Below, piece by piece: positions 26,496 to 34,191 of a stretch of 64,000 bases of DNA (positions within the stretch are counted from its first letter, which is position 1; the number at the start of each line of letters is the position of its first letter). The position numbers and the translations under genes were made by a program. The DNA is from Pantoea sp. BAV 3049 (GTDB taxonomy: Bacteria; Pseudomonadota; Gammaproteobacteria; Enterobacterales; Enterobacteriaceae). Where the stretch lies: NCBI RefSeq assembly GCF_009765445.1, contig NZ_WHOY01000031.1:710273-774272 (forward strand), in the 5' to 3' direction. The notes below the pieces were generated by a model that saw nothing but the letters and a program-made list of their open reading frames with translations, did not search any database and was not told where the DNA came from.

Positions 26496-29400
26496 ATGAA
26501 AAAACTATTACTGACAACTTCCGTAATGATTTCCCTGTTCAGCAATAAACTCTTTGCTGTGCAAAGTTATCTGGTTTACAGCCCACAGGAAGTTGCTGTG
26601 TTTGAGGTTCGTTTCTTTGATACAGGGGATGGTCCCTTTATGTCTGACTGGCCCAAACCTTCAGCGTCGACATGGGATCTTAATCAACAGCAAAAAGAAA
26701 AAATACTGCACGCTATGCGTTACTGGGCCGAAATTATTACTCCTCTGCCGGGCGAACTGCCTGCCATTGTGAATGTGGGCACGTTTAATGATGTGAATGC
26801 TGCTGGTAGCAGCGATTCAGTCACGGATGGGATGACCAGTATCACTCAGTTACAGGGAGCCATGACGGGCATTGATACCGGTGATTTATCGTTTGGTTCT
26901 CACGCTCAGTTCATTATGGGGAAAATGGATTTTGATGATGTGCCATATGTCCCCTCGCAGCTTCCCAGAACCGGCCATACCGATCTGGTCAATGTTGCCA
27001 TTCATGAACTCGCTCATGGTCTTGGAATTACAAGTATGGCTTCCGACTATAACGGCGCCTTTACTCCTGCTTTTGACTTTTTCCCGTTAGGTACCTGGAC
27101 GGCCTCATTGCGCGATGATAACGGGAATGCGGCTTATCCGGGGCAGGTAATAGTCTGTCAGGGATGTAATAATCAACGGGTTCCATGGGGATTTGATGTG
27201 CGAAAAGACCAGGGGTATTTTACGGGGGAACATGTAAGTGAAGTTCTTGCCGGGGATATGCCTGGTATTCCGGTGAAAATGCTGAATGATTATGGATATG
27301 TTGACACTGATTATATGAGTCATATTGAACTGAAAAACAGCATGATGAGTCATCAGAATTACCGTAATTATATGACGTTTATGGAAGCCGAACTGGCCTT
27401 GCTGCAGGATATGGGGTATCAGATTGACAGGCGTAACTTTTTCGGTTTCTCACTTTATGGTAATGGAAAGGTGTTGATTAATCAGCACGGATATTTTTTG
27501 CGTGAAAGCACTAATGGCGGCTATCAGCAGGGAAAGTATAACACAGCAACGTTAGGCTTAGGGCTCCATGTTTACGGCAGCAATAACACAATATATCAAC
27601 AGGCTGATTTGTTAACTTCAGGTGTGGGTGGTGCAGGTATTCGTATTGATGGACAAAATAATACTCTGACAATTGAGCCGGAAACGCAGGTCCATGCTGA
27701 CGGAATCAATGGCCGGGGAGTGTTGTTCGCTTATGGTAAAGACCATAATTTAATTCAGCGTGGGGATGTGCAGTCTCTGGGGATGAACGGTATCGCCATC
27801 AGCTTTGACTTCGGTGATAATTCACTGGGGAATAATGCGGAGTATCGCGGCTCATGGATTCATAATGTTGAAGGTTACGCGGCCCCATTATTACCTGAGC
27901 TGACAGGGGCGCTTGTGGATAACGTTGATATCAGTGGTCGGGTGGCAGGGAAAGGTGCGGCTATCTATCAGTCCCCGAATGCACTCGTTAACCATATTAA
28001 TATTCTGAATGGCGCAAAAATTTATGGTGATATTTACTCCGATTATAGTCAACAGGACATCTACGGCCTGCAGCGATTAACCGATCTGTCTTTTGGTCAA
28101 CGAGCGGATACTGAGGGGCGGGCTACCGGGGAACCAGATCCTCTCTTCCGGTTCAGTTATAAGGGGAAAATAGAGGGGATCGATAACTTTGCCCTGAATA
28201 TGTTGGGCGGAACCACTTCACTTACCGGAACCCATAAAATTTACAGCCTTTATGTTGCTCCGGGCGCAACCCTGACAGGTAACAGTCATTACACCCTGAA
28301 TCAGGCAGGAATGTTCATCAACAGGGGAACATTTATCCCCGGCGAGGCTATGGGGAAAGCCAACATTGTCGGCAATTATCAGCAGGGTGCTGATGGAGAG
28401 TTGCGACTGGGCATTAATGGTAGCGGAGGGCATGACACACTGGAAGTTAAAGGTCATGCTGAATTCAACGGCAGGTTGTCTTTCGTCCCGCAACGGGACT
28501 GGTATTCACCAGGCTGGCGGCTGAACTCAAATGAATTTTTAAAAACCACTTCGTACAGTGGCCAGTTCAGTGAAATAACCGGGCTGTTCCTTTCGCCCAC
28601 GTTGAAATTAACGGCAGTTCCGGCAACAAATAATGACTGGACGCTGCGAATGTCGCGTGCTCAGGATGCTTACAGTCAGTATGGACGGGATCGCAACGAA
28701 AAGAGCACAGGAACTGCGCTGGATAGCATTGTCGGCCAGGCGCAACCGGCGATACAGAAGCTTTATCGTGCGCTAGATTTTTCTGCAGCCGACGGCAGTG
28801 ATATCGTCAGTGCACTTCAGCAGCTTTCCCCCGCCGCCTGGGGTTCAATGTTTGCAAGCTCACTACATCGGGAGCAACAGATTGCAGATATAATCAGTGA
28901 CTTGAGTTCAAACAACGGCCAGATAAAACAAGGAGATGAATGGATAAGTTTTGCAATTCCATTCGTTGGAAACTTTGAGCGGCAGCATCAGGCATACAGG
29001 TCCGGCTACAGCTCAAACAGTTATGGGATGATAGTCGGCGCGGAAAGGCAAAATGGGGACAATAGCCGGGCATTTGGCTTTCACGGCGCAGTAAGTGGGC
29101 AGTCAGTCACGATGAAATCGCCGGATTCAGGCACTGGCAAAACCACGGCTTTTAACATTGGCTTGCAGGCCCGTTATGGTTTCACGCAGCAGGAAGGAGG
29201 GTATCTGTCTGGAAACGCGCGCGTTGGTGTGGAAGATGGCTGGCTGGAGCGCCGCGTGCGTGTGGGGGATTATACGGCTAACCACCGGGCAAGCTGGACA
29301 GGTCTGGCCGGGTCAGCGTCCCTTGGGGGCGGGTATAATTTTTCATTAAGCGATAACAACAATGTGGGGCCGGTAGCCGGGCTGAATTACACAATGTTGC

Positions 29401-29789
29401 ACCGGCCGGGTGTGACGGAAAACGGTGATGGCAGCGGTCTTAAGCTGGGATCGGCAACGTTTAACTCCCTGCGTTCCAGTGTTGGACTGAAATACAGTGC
29501 GAATTATTCTCTTTACTCCGGGACGAAAATTTCAACAGCGTTGAAGCTTACCTGGGACCACGAACTTCTTGATACAAGCCTGAGGCAAACAGCTAATTTT
29601 GCTGGTTACAACCGGAGCCGCTTCACTCACCGCAATCAGATTGTGGGACGCAATGCACTCGGGATAAAAACAGGTATGCGTTATCAGATTAACAGAAATG
29701 TCGAACTGGGTGCCGGAGTGAGTAGCGAACTGTTTGGTTCCGGTTATGATTCACTGTCAGGTGACCTTTCCGTTAGCTGGCATTTCTGA
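26496..29789 (+). CDS. Autotransporter with zinc-metalloprotease-like passenger
   Basis: Type V secreted protein of 1097 residues. A signal peptide (MKKLLLTTSVMISLFSNKLFA) is followed by a protease-like region (about 25-320) with HELAHGLGITS at residues 170-180, a zinc HExxH site. Further on, ALLQDMGYQIDRRNFFG marks the end of that domain. A repetitive, N/G-rich, probably beta-helical stretch (about 325-700) comes next, then a linker with QQLSPAAWGSMFASSLHREQQ and a C-terminal autotransporter barrel (about 815-1097) ending in SWHF, the terminal aromatic expected of an outer-membrane barrel. The ATG at 26496 is preferred because CAGGATGG lies seven bases upstream; a start at 26487 would have no spacing. 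The substrate is unknown. Confidence 0.85.
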   Translation: MKKLLLTTSVMISLFSNKLFAVQSYLVYSPQEVAVFEVRFFDTGDGPFMSDWPKPSASTWDLNQQQKEKILHAMRYWAEIITPLPGELPAIVNVGTFNDVNAAGSSDSVTDGMTSITQLQGAMTGIDTGDLSFGSHAQFIMGKMDFDDVPYVPSQLPRTGHTDLVNVAIHELAHGLGITSMASDYNGAFTPAFDFFPLGTWTASLRDDNGNAAYPGQVIVCQGCNNQRVPWGFDVRKDQGYFTGEHVSEVLAGDMPGIPVKMLNDYGYVDTDYMSHIELKNSMMSHQNYRNYMTFMEAELALLQDMGYQIDRRNFFGFSLYGNGKVLINQHGYFLRESTNGGYQQGKYNTATLGLGLHVYGSNNTIYQQADLLTSGVGGAGIRIDGQNNTLTIEPETQVHADGINGRGVLFAYGKDHNLIQRGDVQSLGMNGIAISFDFGDNSLGNNAEYRGSWIHNVEGYAAPLLPELTGALVDNVDISGRVAGKGAAIYQSPNALVNHINILNGAKIYGDIYSDYSQQDIYGLQRLTDLSFGQRADTEGRATGEPDPLFRFSYKGKIEGIDNFALNMLGGTTSLTGTHKIYSLYVAPGATLTGNSHYTLNQAGMFINRGTFIPGEAMGKANIVGNYQQGADGELRLGINGSGGHDTLEVKGHAEFNGRLSFVPQRDWYSPGWRLNSNEFLKTTSYSGQFSEITGLFLSPTLKLTAVPATNNDWTLRMSRAQDAYSQYGRDRNEKSTGTALDSIVGQAQPAIQKLYRALDFSAADGSDIVSALQQLSPAAWGSMFASSLHREQQIADIISDLSSNNGQIKQGDEWISFAIPFVGNFERQHQAYRSGYSSNSYGMIVGAERQNGDNSRAFGFHGAVSGQSVTMKSPDSGTGKTTAFNIGLQARYGFTQQEGGYLSGNARVGVEDGWLERRVRVGDYTANHRASWTGLAGSASLGGGYNFSLSDNNNVGPVAGLNYTMLHRPGVTENGDGSGLKLGSATFNSLRSSVGLKYSANYSLYSGTKISTALKLTWDHELLDTSLRQTANFAGYNRSRFTHRNQIVGRNALGIKTGMRYQINRNVELGAGVSSELFGSGYDSLSGDLSVSWHF

Positions 29790-29886
29790 ACATGTTGATT
29801 TGCATAAATTATTACCCGGTGCGATTGAATGCAAGCCGGGCAGGCTGAAAGCGTGTTCTTGTTACTTAAAAAGCGCCGGGCGGGGG

Positions 29887-30588
29887 TTAATCCCGGCACT
29901 CCAGTCCAAAAGCCTCATAGGCCTTACGTGCCTCTGCAGAACGCAAGGTATCGAGCAGCATGGCAGCCCCTTGCGGGTTAGCTGCATTGCTGAAAATCCC
30001 GCCGGAGAATGACGTCACTTTTTGTACTGCCTCAGGCAACGGACCGATAACTTTGATTCCCTCTACCGTCAGCAACTCGCTGATCTGCTGCACTGCAATA
30101 TCAGCATTCCCCTTGACCAGCTGCTCAGCGGTAAAACCTTCCGGGATGGTCGTTGCCCGCGCATTAATCTCATCTTCAATCCCCAGCTTCTTCAACAGCG
30201 TCTGGAAATAGATCCCACTCGCGCCACCCAGAGAATAAGCCACTGACTTTGCATTCAGCAGGGCGGATTTTAACGCCTCCACGCTACTGATATCGGGTGC
30301 CTGAGCATCGGGCAGCATGGCAAGGCCGATCGAAGAGTTAACCAGCTCAACCCGGCTTTCCGGTACAATCACTCCTTCCGCTATCGCCCGATCCATAACT
30401 GGTACGGTCAGGATTACCGCATCGGCTCTCTCTCCGGCAGCCATTTTCTTTTCAATGATCGAGGTTGGATTCCAGTCAATCAATAACGGCTGGTCAGGAT
30501 GTTGATGCTGCCAGTCGCTCTCCAGCCCGATAAACGGTGCGCGGATTGCCAGCGAGCTGAACAGGCGGATCTCTTTTGCATTTGCCAT
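29887..30588 (-). CDS. ModA-like substrate-binding-fold protein without signal peptide
   Basis: Protein of 233 residues with the type II periplasmic-binding fold of the molybdate-binding (ModA/extracellular binding protein 11) kind: EIRLFSSLAIRAPFIGLESDWQ at the start, then AGERADAVILTVPVMDRAI, GGASGIYFQTLLKKLGI and GNADIAVQQISELL. It begins directly with MANAKEIRLF and has no export signal, so it should stay in the cytoplasm. The ATG at 30588 is preceded by AGGAGAGAG. It follows the FMN hydroxyacid dehydrogenase gene by nine bases and is surely co-transcribed. No ABC permease or ATPase gene is near. Role unknown; a soluble ligand sensor or carrier is possible. Confidence 0.72.
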   Translation of the reverse strand: MANAKEIRLFSSLAIRAPFIGLESDWQHQHPDQPLLIDWNPTSIIEKKMAAGERADAVILTVPVMDRAIAEGVIVPESRVELVNSSIGLAMLPDAQAPDISSVEALKSALLNAKSVAYSLGGASGIYFQTLLKKLGIEDEINARATTIPEGFTAEQLVKGNADIAVQQISELLTVEGIKVIGPLPEAVQKVTSFSGGIFSNAANPQGAAMLLDTLRSAEARKAYEAFGLECRD

Positions 30589-30597
30589 CACTCTCTC

Positions 30598-31842
30598 CTA
30601 ATAATCAGAACGTTTTCGCAGATAGCTGCTGTCCAGTCCGGCTGGCGTTTTCACGCCAATCAGCGCCAGATCCCGGTCAATTTCATCGCGCAGTATATGC
30701 ATAGCATGTTCAACACCCGCCTGACCACCCACGACGGCACCATACAGGAACGGACGGCCCAGAAAGACAAAATCTGCACCCAGCGCCATCGCTTTCATCA
30801 CGTCCGTGCCGCGACGAATACCGCTGTCGATGATCACCTTCATCTGGCCTTTGTTCGCCGCAATTTCGGGAAGCGTATGCAAAGGGGGAACCGTGTGATC
30901 CAGCTGACGGCCGCCATGATTGGAGAGGATCACCGCATCGGCTCCCAAATCGCGTGCAATAAAAGCATCTTCCGGCGACATCAGCCCCTTGATCACCAGG
31001 TTGCCCGACCATTTTTTGCGGATCGCCTCGACGTTTTTCCAGTTCAGCTTGTCACGGGCCTGGGTGTTACGCACTTTGCTGGACATCATTGGCGGCCCGC
31101 GCTCGGCGTCAGTGTTCTCGAAGTGGGGCGCACCGTGGCGCAGGAAAGTCTGTGCCACGGTACCCAGCAGCCAGCGGGGATTCATCGCGCTCTGGAAAGC
31201 GACTTTTGGCGTGATTTTGATCGGCATGCTGAAACCGCTGCGCGTATTGTGTTCCCGGTTGCCCAGCATCGGCGTATCACCGGTGACCACCAGCGTCTGA
31301 TAGCCAGCCGCCGCCACGCGATCCACCAGCCGGTCGATACGGGGTTGATCTCCCGCCAGATAGGCCTGGAACCACGCATCCGGATTGGCGGCATGCACAT
31401 CTTCCAGCTTTACCAGTGAGGAGGCGCTGAGGATCATCGGCACATTCATCTCGCGGGCGGCTTTCGCCAGCGCAATATCCGCCTGATAGGCAACAAAAGA
31501 AGCGCCACCCAGCGGCGCAACGCCAAAGGGGTGCTGATAAGTATAACCAAACAACGTGGTGCGCTGATCGCGACCGGAGACGTCCCGGAACATGCGGGGA
31601 ATAAAAGTATATTGCTGATAGGCTTCAAAGTTTCCGGCGATACCGCGCCCGGTTTCCACGCCTCCTGCCACATACTGATAAATCATATCGGGCAGACGCC
31701 GTCGCGCATGCCGTTCAAAATCATCCAGCGCCAGCAGGTCGCGAAACCGGCGGGGCAGTTTTTTTACTGCAGGAGAACTGGCGGCAGCCGCCGCTCCTGT
31801 TACCACATTTTGCAGTGAAGAAGAGTTAGCAGGTGAAGTCAT
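30598..31842 (-). CDS. FMN-dependent alpha-hydroxyacid dehydrogenase (LldD/glycolate-oxidase family)
   Basis: TIM-barrel flavoenzyme of 414 residues that oxidises a 2-hydroxyacid such as lactate, glycolate or mandelate. The catalytic histidine is in SNHGGRQLD; FMN contacts include PLGGASFVAYQ, VTGDTPMLGNRE, IKGL and IDSGIRRGTDVMKAMALGA. The N-terminal ~30 residues are Ala/Ser-rich and not family-like. First gene of a two-gene operon with the ModA-like protein, divergent from the racemase/isomerase pair. Two LacI-type operators and a CRP-like site lie in the shared gap. The true substrate is unknown. Confidence 0.88.
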   Translation of the reverse strand: MTSPANSSSLQNVVTGAAAAASSPAVKKLPRRFRDLLALDDFERHARRRLPDMIYQYVAGGVETGRGIAGNFEAYQQYTFIPRMFRDVSGRDQRTTLFGYTYQHPFGVAPLGGASFVAYQADIALAKAAREMNVPMILSASSLVKLEDVHAANPDAWFQAYLAGDQPRIDRLVDRVAAAGYQTLVVTGDTPMLGNREHNTRSGFSMPIKITPKVAFQSAMNPRWLLGTVAQTFLRHGAPHFENTDAERGPPMMSSKVRNTQARDKLNWKNVEAIRKKWSGNLVIKGLMSPEDAFIARDLGADAVILSNHGGRQLDHTVPPLHTLPEIAANKGQMKVIIDSGIRRGTDVMKAMALGADFVFLGRPFLYGAVVGGQAGVEHAMHILRDEIDRDLALIGVKTPAGLDSSYLRKRSDY

Positions 31843-31920
31843 AATGCGTTCTCACAGTCCATTGGGGTTAGCGGTGAGGCATAACGGCATGACCAGTCAT
31901 GACGAATAATGCGTTTTATT

Positions 31921-31934
31921 TGTAAGCGCTTTCA
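31921..31934. promoter_or_regulatory. LacI-type operator in the hydroxyacid oxidase / racemase gap
   Basis: TGTAAGCGCTTTCA, palindromic at six of seven base pairs and one base from the site at 24320-24333. It lies 79 bases before the hydroxyacid oxidase start. Confidence 0.65.
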
Positions 31935-31993
31935 ATTCTGAGCAATCATGACTAACATTTCAATAACACCGTAACACTACCTTGGCGTTTTTA

Positions 31994-32009
31994 TGTGATC
32001 CGCCTCACT
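31994..32009. promoter_or_regulatory. CRP-like site
   Basis: TGTGA-TCCGCC-TCACT matches nine of ten conserved bases of the CRP site. It lies between the two LacI-type operators and suggests control by carbon status. Confidence 0.5.
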
Positions 32010-32022
32010 TTACAGAAACATT

Positions 32023-32036
32023 TGTAAGCCCTTACA
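32023..32036. promoter_or_regulatory. Second LacI-type operator upstream of the racemase gene
   Basis: TGTAAGCCCTTACA, with perfect six-base arms around a CC centre. Its centre is 102 bases from the first operator and 87 bases before the racemase-like start. Confidence 0.6.
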
Positions 32037-32123
32037 TTTAGAGTGTACCCAAAAAAGATAGTGGCCGGAGAAATTCAGCCACGCTGAACTTCCTGATTTT
32101 AGCGTTTATCACTGGAGAGCTGG

Positions 32124-32792
32124 ATGACTGCAAGAATCGTATTACTACATGCCACACCGGTAGCAATGACCCCAATCCACACGGCGTTTAATGAAGTCTG
32201 GCCAGAGGCCGAAACCATTAATCTGCTGGACGACGGATTGTCGATCGACCGCGCCAGAGAGCCGGAATTGTCATCCGCAATGATTGACCGTTTTGTGCGT
32301 TTTGGCCATTACGCTTATGACATGCAGGCGCAGGGTATCCTGATTACCTGCTCTGCTTTTGGCCCTGCGATTGACCGGCTGGCAAAAGAGGTGCCGGTGC
32401 CGGTACTGAAGCCGAATGAGGCCATGTTTTTTGATGCGCTGGCGCAGGGTAAAAACATCGGCATGCTGGCCACTTTTGGACCGGCGGTGGAGACCATGAC
32501 CGAAGAATTTAACGAGTACGTGGCGAAGAGCGGTTCCTCTGCCAGATTGAACACCCTTCTGGTGGATGATGCGATTGGCCTGCTGAAAAAAGGGGATGCG
32601 GAAAGCCATAACCGGCTGGTGGCAGCACGGGCGAAGGAACTGGCGCAGTGTGACGTGATTATGCTGGCTCATTTTTCAACTTCCCGCGCTGCGACGAGCG
32701 TCCGTGCGCAAGTGGATATTCCGGTGCTGACCGCGCCACATGCAGCGGTGAAACGTATGCGGGCCAGCGTGCTTGCTGGCGTGAAAGAGTGA
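32124..32792 (+). CDS. Asp/Glu/hydantoin racemase-family protein
   Basis: Cytoplasmic protein of 222 residues. C76 in GILITCSAFG is the first catalytic cysteine of the family. Where the second cysteine normally stands, the sequence reads VIMLAHFSTSRA, so the two-cysteine racemase mechanism is probably lost, and the enzyme may be a decarboxylase, isomerase or lyase instead. GGAGAG lies just upstream of the ATG. It overlaps the hydroxypyruvate-isomerase-like gene (GTGA/ATG region), so the two work together. The divergent neighbour is an FMN hydroxyacid dehydrogenase. Substrate unknown. Confidence 0.82.
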   Translation: MTARIVLLHATPVAMTPIHTAFNEVWPEAETINLLDDGLSIDRAREPELSSAMIDRFVRFGHYAYDMQAQGILITCSAFGPAIDRLAKEVPVPVLKPNEAMFFDALAQGKNIGMLATFGPAVETMTEEFNEYVAKSGSSARLNTLLVDDAIGLLKKGDAESHNRLVAARAKELAQCDVIMLAHFSTSRAATSVRAQVDIPVLTAPHAAVKRMRASVLAGVKE

Positions 32793-33604
32793 GCTTCATG
32801 GCCGAAGACGGAGCGGCTGGCGGACTGCGTTTTTGCGCGAATCTGAAATGGTTGTTCACCGAACTGCCTTTTGAGCAACGGTTTATGGCGGCGGCTCAGG
32901 CCGGATTCCGCGCGGTGGAATATGCGCTGCCCTACGGATGGCCGGTTGGTTTTCTGCAGGAAAAGCTGCGTGCGAACGGCCTGCAGCAAATTCTGATCAA
33001 CACGCCGGTTGGCGCTGCACACTCGCCACAGCGCTCGGGTATGGCTTGCCAGCCTGACTCGGTGGCGGCGTTTCAGCACGGTATGCTGCAGGCGCTGGAG
33101 TATGCTGAGGCGCTGGGATGTCCGTATATTCATCTGCAGGCTGGTCTGCAGCCCGATAACGTCACGGCTGCCGCAGCGCTGATGCAATTTTTGGAGAACA
33201 TCCATTGGGCGAAAGAATTGGCGGAGAAACAGGGCGTGATCCTGTTGCTGGAAGCGATCAACCGTCATGATATTCCCGGCTTTTTTCTCAGTGATTACCA
33301 TTTTGCTTCAGATATTGTCAGGCAGATTAACAGCCCGTCGGTGCGGCTGATGCTGGACCTCTATCACTGCCAGGTGATGCACGGCGATATCAGCCGCAAT
33401 ATCGCTTCGTTACTTCCACTGGCGGCCCATGTGCAGATAGCCGATGCGCCCACCCGCAGCGAACCGGGCAGCGGCGAGCTGAACTGGCACTATGTTTTCA
33501 GTCAGTTACGGCGGCTGGGCTATGATGGCTGGATCGGCTGCGAATACCGGCCGCTCACCAGTACAGCAGAGAGTCTGAGTTGGATGACTGAAAAGCCGGT
33601 GTAA
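32789..33604 (+). CDS. Hydroxypyruvate isomerase family (Hyi/OtnI-like) TIM-barrel protein
   Basis: Sugar-acid isomerase-like protein of 271 residues (268 if it starts at the ATG at 32798; neither start has a strong ribosome site). Family marks are LRFCANLKWLFTELPFEQRF, then the metal/catalytic glutamates in LLLEAINRHDIPGFFL and GCEYRP, with LMLDLYHCQVMHGD and HVQIADAPTRSEPGSGELN. Such enzymes interconvert hydroxypyruvate and tartronate semialdehyde or ketotetronic acids. The overlap with the racemase-like gene ties it to that pathway. Its exact substrate is not shown. Confidence 0.85.
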   Translation: MSFMAEDGAAGGLRFCANLKWLFTELPFEQRFMAAAQAGFRAVEYALPYGWPVGFLQEKLRANGLQQILINTPVGAAHSPQRSGMACQPDSVAAFQHGMLQALEYAEALGCPYIHLQAGLQPDNVTAAAALMQFLENIHWAKELAEKQGVILLLEAINRHDIPGFFLSDYHFASDIVRQINSPSVRLMLDLYHCQVMHGDISRNIASLLPLAAHVQIADAPTRSEPGSGELNWHYVFSQLRRLGYDGWIGCEYRPLTSTAESLSWMTEKPV

Positions 33605-33639
33605 GTAACCGGCATCTGTATCGGCTGGGGCTCCCTGAT

Positions 33640-34125
33640 TCATTCAGCTGGGTCCGTTGCCAGCGAGTCCGTTAGCTGCCCGGCAAACCGGCTCATCAGC
33701 CTGACCAGTTCGTTAAGATCCTGCGGCTCCCAGCTGTCGAAAATAGCACGGGACAACCTTTCCCGTGCTGCATCCACGCTGTCCGTCATTGCTTTACCTG
33801 ACGGAGTGATTACCGCTTCCCGCACCCGGCGGTCGAACTGACCAGCACGGCGTTCCACCAGTCCTGCGCTTTCCAGTTTGGCGATCTGACGGCTGACGGT
33901 GGTGTAATCGCGGCCTGCACGGTCAGCCAGTTCCACCACGCCAACTGGCCCAAAACGTTCAACGCCGACCAGCAGAGGGAAAAGGGCGCGATCGAGCGTA
34001 ATCCCGGCTTCACGGATCAATCTTTCGTCGCCCTGTGGGCGGTTCATGACCGCCACGATTTCCAGCATTGCAAGGTGTAGTTGCCGTAATTGCAGGCTTA
34101 TGTGTGTATTATGCACATTATTCAT
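33640..34125 (-). CDS. MarR-family regulator
   Basis: Winged-helix regulator of 161 residues; the recognition region is DRAGRDYTTVSRQIAKLESAGLVER and the wing RRVREAVITPSG. The ATG at 34125 has TGGAG upstream. A palindrome lies within its own first codons and a near-mirror copy sits before the divergent oxidoreductase gene, so it probably represses both. The inducer is unknown; the pair resembles quinone- or electrophile-responsive switches. Confidence 0.88.
   Translation of the reverse strand: MNNVHNTHISLQLRQLHLAMLEIVAVMNRPQGDERLIREAGITLDRALFPLLVGVERFGPVGVVELADRAGRDYTTVSRQIAKLESAGLVERRAGQFDRRVREAVITPSGKAMTDSVDAARERLSRAIFDSWEPQDLNELVRLMSRFAGQLTDSLATDPAE
34103..34117. promoter_or_regulatory. 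MarR operator, copy 1
   Basis: TGTGTATTATGCACA, a near-palindrome lying within codons 3-8 of the marR-type gene, a place suited to autorepression. Confidence 0.65.
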
Positions 34126-34152
34126 TGACGATCTCCAGGGTAAGGACTAATG

Positions 34153-34167
34153 TGTGCATTATACACA
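34153..34167. promoter_or_regulatory. MarR operator, copy 2
   Basis: TGTGCATTATACACA, nearly the reverse complement of copy 1, 50 bases away centre to centre and 24 bases before the oxidoreductase start, overlapping its probable promoter. Confidence 0.68.
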
Positions 34168-34191
34168 TATTAATATCGTCAGGAGCAGAAA

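Noticed and set aside
26496..27100. Reading HELAHGLGITS as a full metzincin site HExxHxxGxxH
   Set aside because: The third-ligand position is serine, so I claim only an HExxH zinc-protease-like motif.
30499..31419. A 306-codon plus-strand frame
   Set aside because: Antisense to the FMN hydroxyacid dehydrogenase; His/Arg-rich product with no recognisable domain.
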